Source: Acidobacteriota bacterium | GTDB lineage: Bacteria > Acidobacteriota > Vicinamibacteria > Vicinamibacterales > UBA8438 | DNA length: 10,235 bases | NCBI GenBank assembly: GCA_011523485.1 | Contig: WTGR01000517.1 | Coordinates: forward strand, 1-10,235 | Direction: 5' to 3' | Shown: one piece after another, positions 7,872-10,235 of the stretch | Numbering within the stretch: the first letter of the stretch is position 1 | How the letters are laid out: every line of letters starts with the position of its first letter | Program-made: the position numbers and the translations under genes | The notes under the pieces: generated by a model | What the model saw: the letters and a program-made list of their open reading frames with translations, nothing else | What the model was told of the DNA's origin: nothing | The model's database searches: none

Positions 7872-9362
7872 TCACGCGGGCTGCGCGGCGGTCCCCGAGA
7901 CCCCTTGCGCCTGCCGGGCGAGATCGTGCTCGGCCGCCTGCCGGAACCGATCGGCGGACGGGGTCTCGCCCGTCCACCACGCGAACTGGCGGACGGCCTG
8001 CGCCACGAGCATGTCGAGCCCCCCGATCGTGTCGCACCCCGCACGCGCCGCGTCCGCCATCAGGCGGGTCTCCGGCGGGTTGTACACGAGGTCGTACACC
8101 AGGCGTCCATCGAACGGCCCGTCCGGCAGCGGGCTCCGTCCGGCAGCGGGCCACGTCCCCAGCGGCGTGGTGTTGACCAGCAGATCCCAGGAGGCCGGTC
8201 GCGGCGGCAGCGGCGCCGTACGGGTGCCGGGCGCCACGTCCGCGACGGCGGCGGCCCGTTCCGGACGCCGCGCGCAAACGGTGACGTCCGCGCCCGCGCC
8301 GCGCAGCGCGAACGCCGCGGCCCGGGCCACCCCGCCCGACCCCAGCACCGTCGCCCGCGCACCGGCCAGCGCCATGCGGCCGGCCAGCGGCGCCAGCAGT
8401 CCCGGCACGTCGGTGTTGAGGCCCTCCCAGCCCCCGCCGGCCAGAGGGCGCACCGTGTTCACCGCGCCAATCGCGTTGCCGATGGCGTCGTGCTCGGCCA
8501 CGTGCGGCCCGATCGCTTCCTTGAAGGGCGCGGTGACGCTGGCGCCCCGCAGTCCGACGGCGTCGGCGAAGCTCAGGAAGTCCTCCACGTCGGCGGCTTC
8601 GAGCGGCAGGTAGACCGCGTCGATGCCGTGCGCCCGAAAGCCGGCATTGTGCATCGCCGGGGAGAGCGAGTGACCGATGGGCGACCCGAGCACACCGTAG
8701 ACGGCGGTACTCTTCGAGATCTCCCGAAAGCGGAACTGCTCCCGCATCCGCCCCAGGTCGATCTGCCCGGGCGCGATTCCGTCGCCCGCGTAGGTCCAGC
8801 ACGAACCGAACCGGCCGGCCAGCACCCGCGACGGGATCCCCGCCACCCCCATGCCGATCAGGACCCGGGGTTCGTCGTCGCTCCCAAGCCTCGCCACCCG
8901 CAGAGCTTCCGCAAGGCTGCCCGCCGTCGACGCGATCTTGACCACCTCGGCTCCGGTGGCCCGCATCGACCGATACCGGGCCTCCAGATCCGCCGGTACG
9001 CCGTCGAAGTCGTGGAACGACAGGACCACCCCGCGGCCGCCGCGGGCAGCGAGCACCTCATCCGCGAATCCGGCCCGCTGCTCCACGTCGACGTACTCGG
9101 CGCCGAGGCGGCAGGCCTCCAGCAGAATGCGGCGGCGCTCGGCCTCGCTGCCCGCGAACGCGCCTCCTTCCCAGGTCGGCCGGCAGGTGGCCACCACCGG
9201 CCGTCGGCGGTCCGCCAGCGCGCCGCCCACATCCGGATCGGCCACGCCGTCCAGGCGCAACTCCACGAGGTCCGCCTCCTCCTGCGCGTCGCGCCGCGCG
9301 CGCAACTCGGACGTCGTCTCCGCCGTCACCGTCGCGCACAACCGGGTTCTGCCGTCCGCCAT
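7872..9362 (-). CDS. aroDE: Bifunctional type I 3-dehydroquinate dehydratase / shikimate dehydrogenase
   Basis: The 496-aa fusion should catalyse dehydroquinate to dehydroshikimate to shikimate. The AroD half (about 5-212) has VELRLD (33-38), His117 in LSFHDFDG, Schiff-base Lys142 in VVKIAS, and GDGIAPGQ (193-200). The AroE half (about 218-485) has GSPIGHSLSPAMHN (226-239), Lys281 in SVTAPFKEA, Asp318 in GLNTDVPG, the NADP loop VLGSGGVARA (339-348), ARR (364-366), NTTPLG (397-402) and DLVYNPPET (424-432). Both active sites look complete. The same domain order occurs in plant and chlamydial enzymes. ATG 9362 has only a weak GGGAA/GCGGG ribosome-binding site and begins 17 nt after the U-tract of the attenuator, making this the first structural gene under attenuation. 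The last ~12 residues are low-complexity. Confidence 0.95.
   Translation of the reverse strand: MADGRTRLCATVTAETTSELRARRDAQEEADLVELRLDGVADPDVGGALADRRRPVVATCRPTWEGGAFAGSEAERRRILLEACRLGAEYVDVEQRAGFADEVLAARGGRGVVLSFHDFDGVPADLEARYRSMRATGAEVVKIASTAGSLAEALRVARLGSDDEPRVLIGMGVAGIPSRVLAGRFGSCWTYAGDGIAPGQIDLGRMREQFRFREISKSTAVYGVLGSPIGHSLSPAMHNAGFRAHGIDAVYLPLEAADVEDFLSFADAVGLRGASVTAPFKEAIGPHVAEHDAIGNAIGAVNTVRPLAGGGWEGLNTDVPGLLAPLAGRMALAGARATVLGSGGVARAAAFALRGAGADVTVCARRPERAAAVADVAPGTRTAPLPPRPASWDLLVNTTPLGTWPAAGRSPLPDGPFDGRLVYDLVYNPPETRLMADAARAGCDTIGGLDMLVAQAVRQFAWWTGETPSADRFRQAAEHDLARQAQGVSGTAAQPA
8119..8151. repeat. Imperfect tandem repeat, 16 identical bases at 17-nt spacing, inside aroDE
   Basis: CCGTCCGGCAGCGGGC occurs at 8119-8134 and again at 8136-8151. 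It lies in the AroE half between NTTPLG and DLVYNPP, in a loop that is variable in the family. The period is not a multiple of three, so the copies are read in different frames, yet the protein has normal length and motifs on both sides. It may be an old compensated duplication or GC-rich chance. Confidence 0.45.
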
Positions 9363-9379
9363 TCGTTCCCGCTGCCCAC

Positions 9380-9415
9380 AAAAAAAGCCTCTTCACCCTG
9401 GGGGTTGAAGAGGCT
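9380..9415 (-). terminator. Intrinsic terminator of the trp attenuator (arms 3:4)
   Basis: In the minus-strand transcript AGCCUCUUCA (9406-9415) and UGAAGAGGCU (9386-9395) form a perfect 10-bp stem with a 10-nt loop. The loop can add a CCC:GGG extension with one bulged A. Seven U residues follow (9380-9386, the first of them also closing the stem). It lies 17 nt before the aroDE start and downstream of a promoter and leader ORF, so it ends leader transcripts rather than an upstream gene. In the plus direction there is no good U-tract and no upstream gene. It competes with the 9407-9417:9449-9459 helix. Confidence 0.9.
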
Positions 9416-9459
9416 GGGTTGTTCTGTCCAGTGACGTCGGCCTGTCAGCCAGCCCCTCC
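9407..9459 (-). promoter_or_regulatory. Antiterminator helix (arms 2:3) of the trp attenuator
   Basis: Leader RNA GGAGGGGCUGG (9449-9459) can pair with CCAGCCUCUUC (9407-9417) in 11 consecutive base pairs, nine Watson-Crick and two G-U. The second arm contains nine of the ten bases in the 5' arm of the terminator stem, so the two structures exclude each other. The first arm sits in the last codons of the leader ORF, just before its stop codon. A ribosome halted at the stop would cover it. One stalled at the Trp codons 25-40 nt upstream would leave it free. Confidence 0.75.
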
Positions 9460-9498
9460 CTGCGAGGCGGTAAACGTGCGGCGCCACCAACAGGGCCG
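9438..9498 (-). promoter_or_regulatory. Anti-antiterminator (pause) hairpin (arms 1:2) of the trp attenuator
   Basis: CGGCCCUGUUGG (9487-9498), which includes the first Trp codon of the leader ORF, can pair with CUGACAGGCCG (9438-9448) in 5 plus 6 bp around one bulged C, with two G-U pairs. The downstream arm contains the leader stop codon UGA (9445-9447). It directly abuts the antiterminator arm instead of overlapping it, so that arm ends up in the hairpin loop. Formation should favour the terminator when the leader is not translated. This pairing was found by eye, with no energy calculation. Confidence 0.6.
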
Positions 9499-9549
9499 AC
9501 TTTCCGCCGCCTCGCCAGGATTGCGCATCGTCTTGACCGTGGGAAACAT
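9445..9549 (-). CDS. trpL: trp leader peptide with tandem Trp codons
   Basis: This 34-codon ORF (ATG 9549, stop TGA 9445-9447) lies between the operon promoter and the attenuator terminator. Codons 21 and 22 are adjacent TGG Trp codons (9484-9489) in the context PCWWRRT. No other Trp codon occurs in the ORF. The first Trp codon is in arm 1 of the RNA fold and the stop is in arm 2. This is the arrangement expected of a ribosome-mediated trp attenuator leader: stalling at uncharged Trp-tRNA exposes the antiterminator arm, while reaching the stop masks it. An internal ATG at 9528 would give a 27-residue peptide with the same Trp pair. Neither start has a clear Shine-Dalgarno sequence. Twelve codons separate the Trp pair from the stop, more than in E. 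coli trpL. The peptide itself is expected to have no function beyond its translation. Confidence 0.82.
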   Translation of the reverse strand: MFPTVKTMRNPGEAAESRPCWWRRTFTASQGGAG

Positions 9550-9592
9550 CGGTTCTTGCCGCCGCTCGTCCGGCCGCGCGGGCCAAGTTCTG

Positions 9593-9621
9593 ACCGTAGC
9601 AGACGTGGATCGGGGTGTCAA
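9593..9621 (-). promoter_or_regulatory. Predicted sigma70-type promoter of the aroDE-trp operon
   Basis: On the minus strand a perfect TTGACA -35 box (9616-9621) is followed after exactly 17 bp by TACGGT (9593-9598), which matches three of six -10 consensus bases, including the key A2 and T6. Transcription would start near 9585-9588, giving a leader of about 225 nt ahead of aroDE, enough for the leader ORF and all attenuator arms. I saw no obvious TrpR-like palindrome overlapping it. Confidence 0.6.
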
Positions 9622-9647
9622 TGCGGTCGCCGGGAGCCGCTTGACGG

Positions 9648-9653
9648 TATGAT
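9648..9653 (+). promoter_or_regulatory. Possible -10 element for the divergent S55-like gene
   Basis: TATGAT matches five of six -10 consensus bases and lies 30 nt before the ATG of the plus-strand gene. No convincing -35 box is found 16-18 bp upstream. The nearby TTGACG at 9641 is too close to serve. If real, its promoter region would partly overlap the upstream side of the minus-strand operon promoter. Confidence 0.3.
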
Positions 9654-9683
9654 GGTTCCCGACGGGAAGGAAGCCCGGTCGCC

Positions 9684-10235
9684 ATGAGACTCACGCCAAG
9701 CCGCTTTTCGGCCGTCGCCGCGGGTATCGCACTCGCGGCCGCGGCGCTGGTCCCGTTGCCGGCGGTCACCTCCCGGATGCCGGTGGACGAGATCGAGGTC
9801 GGGATGCGGGGCTTCGGCGTCACGGTATTCGGCGGAGCGACCCGTGAGCGGTTCGACGTACAGGTGCTCGGCGTGCTCACCAACGTGCTGGGGCCCCGGC
9901 GCTCGCTCATCGTCGCCAGGCTCGAAGGCGGTCCGCTGGCGCAGACCGGGGTCATCCAGGGCATGAGCGGCAGCCCGGTCTACATCGACGATCGTCTGGT
10001 GGGCGCCGTCTCCTACGCGCTCGGGTCGTTCTCCCGGGAGGCGATCGCGGGCATCACCCCGATCGAGGAGATGGCCGCGACGGACTCGACCCCGCTGCTT
10101 GCCGCTCGGCGGTGGCCCACGCCGCTTCCGCCGGCGCGCGACGTCGTCGACCAGGGTGTCGCGAGTGACGTCGCGCGCGCCCTGCCGCCCGCCGAGCCCT
10201 TCGCCCGGCGCCCCGGCGACGTCCGCGCCGCCGGC
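9684..10235 (+). CDS. Exported SpoIVB/S55-peptidase-like protein, N-terminal part only
   Basis: The frame is open from ATG 9684 to the window edge (184 codons, truncated at the 3' end). Residues 1 to about 28 form a signal peptide or anchor: a short basic N-terminus (Arg2, Arg7) and an Ala/Val/Leu-rich core (9-28), so export is likely. The mature part has VDEIEVGMRGFGVTVF (34-49), FDVQVLGVLTNVLGP (57-71), LIVARLEGGPLAQTGVIQGM (75-94), SGSPVYIDDRLVGAVSY (95-111) and IAGITPIEEM (121-130). GMSGSP is the serine box of SpoIVB (MEROPS S55), with Ser95 the likely nucleophile. Residues 131-184 are Pro/Ala/Arg-rich and look like a linker. No histidine occurs in the visible part, so any catalytic His must lie further downstream or be absent. 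GGAAGGA at 9665-9671 is the ribosome-binding site. Substrate unknown; it has no evident link to the aromatic operon. Confidence 0.85.
   Translation, partial: MRLTPSRFSAVAAGIALAAAALVPLPAVTSRMPVDEIEVGMRGFGVTVFGGATRERFDVQVLGVLTNVLGPRRSLIVARLEGGPLAQTGVIQGMSGSPVYIDDRLVGAVSYALGSFSREAIAGITPIEEMAATDSTPLLAARRWPTPLPPARDVVDQGVASDVARALPPAEPFARRPGDVRAAG

Noticed and set aside
9386..9415. Terminator acting in the plus direction
   Set aside because: No plus-strand gene lies upstream, and the sequence after the stem in that direction (GGGTTGTTCTG) is not a U-tract.
9380..9420. T-box riboswitch, because AGGGTG occurs in the terminator stem-loop
   Set aside because: The T-box consensus continues with GGNACCGCG, which is absent, and no specifier-stem architecture is apparent. 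The tandem-Trp leader ORF gives a sufficient explanation.
7653..9434. 593-codon plus-strand open frame opposite aroDE and trpE
   Set aside because: Same reasoning: it mirrors the codon bias of the real minus-strand genes and resembles no known protein.
9380..9600. TRAP-type (GAG/UAG repeat) regulation of the leader
   Set aside because: No regularly spaced series of GAG/UAG triplets is seen in the leader RNA.
9419..9652. 77-codon plus-strand frame in the intergenic region
   Set aside because: It overlaps the attenuator and promoter, lacks a recognisable ribosome-binding site and has no family resemblance.
9326..9964. 212-codon minus-strand frame across the leader and the S55-like gene
   Set aside because: It runs through the attenuator stem and its U-tract, and antisense to the S55-like coding region; no protein family visible. 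The leader ORF in another frame explains the region better.

Overview
The window holds a single long tryptophan/aromatic biosynthesis supraoperon on the minus strand (about 9600 down to 1). It is preceded by a leader with the parts of a classical trp attenuator. At the right edge a divergent plus-strand gene for a SpoIVB/S55-peptidase-like exported protein begins. The DNA is strongly GC-rich and most genes abut or overlap. The S55-like protein has a form I associate with Acidobacteriota (Vicinamibacteria-like lineages). That placement is an inference from gene content and protein style; no rRNA or other phylogenetic marker is present.

Layout in the direction of minus-strand transcription: a sigma70-type promoter (9593-9621); a 34-codon leader ORF with tandem Trp codons (9445-9549); alternative RNA helices and an intrinsic terminator (9380-9415); aroDE, a dehydroquinate dehydratase-shikimate dehydrogenase fusion (7872-9362); trpE (6335-7858); trpG (5760-6335); trpD (4732-5754); trpC (3884-4735); trpF (3250-3873); trpB (2021-3253); trpA (1180-2013); a monofunctional AroQ-class chorismate mutase (843-1178); and a type I-beta DAHP synthase cut by the window edge (1-805). 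Intergenic distances in order are 13, -1, 5, -4, 10, -4, 7, 1 and 37 nt, which implies one polycistronic mRNA with translational coupling.

Together the genes encode the committing shikimate step (DAHP synthase), the DHQ to DHS to shikimate steps (AroDE), the whole chorismate to tryptophan branch (TrpE/G, D, F, C, A/B) and the branch to prephenate (chorismate mutase). The key enzymes carry their expected catalytic motifs. TrpE keeps the residues associated with Trp feedback, and DAHP synthase carries an N-terminal ferredoxin-like regulatory domain.

The main discovery is the leader. A short ORF with two adjacent UGG codons overlaps the first arm of an RNA hairpin. A competing 11-bp helix can sequester the 5' arm of a 10-bp terminator stem followed by seven U residues, just before the aroDE start. 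By this reading Trp-tRNA charging would control general shikimate enzymes and chorismate mutase as well as the trp genes. The other stretch worth attention is the truncated S55-like protein, whose serine box lies near the N-terminus with no histidine in the visible 184 residues. No transposons, CRISPR arrays, tRNAs or rRNAs were seen.
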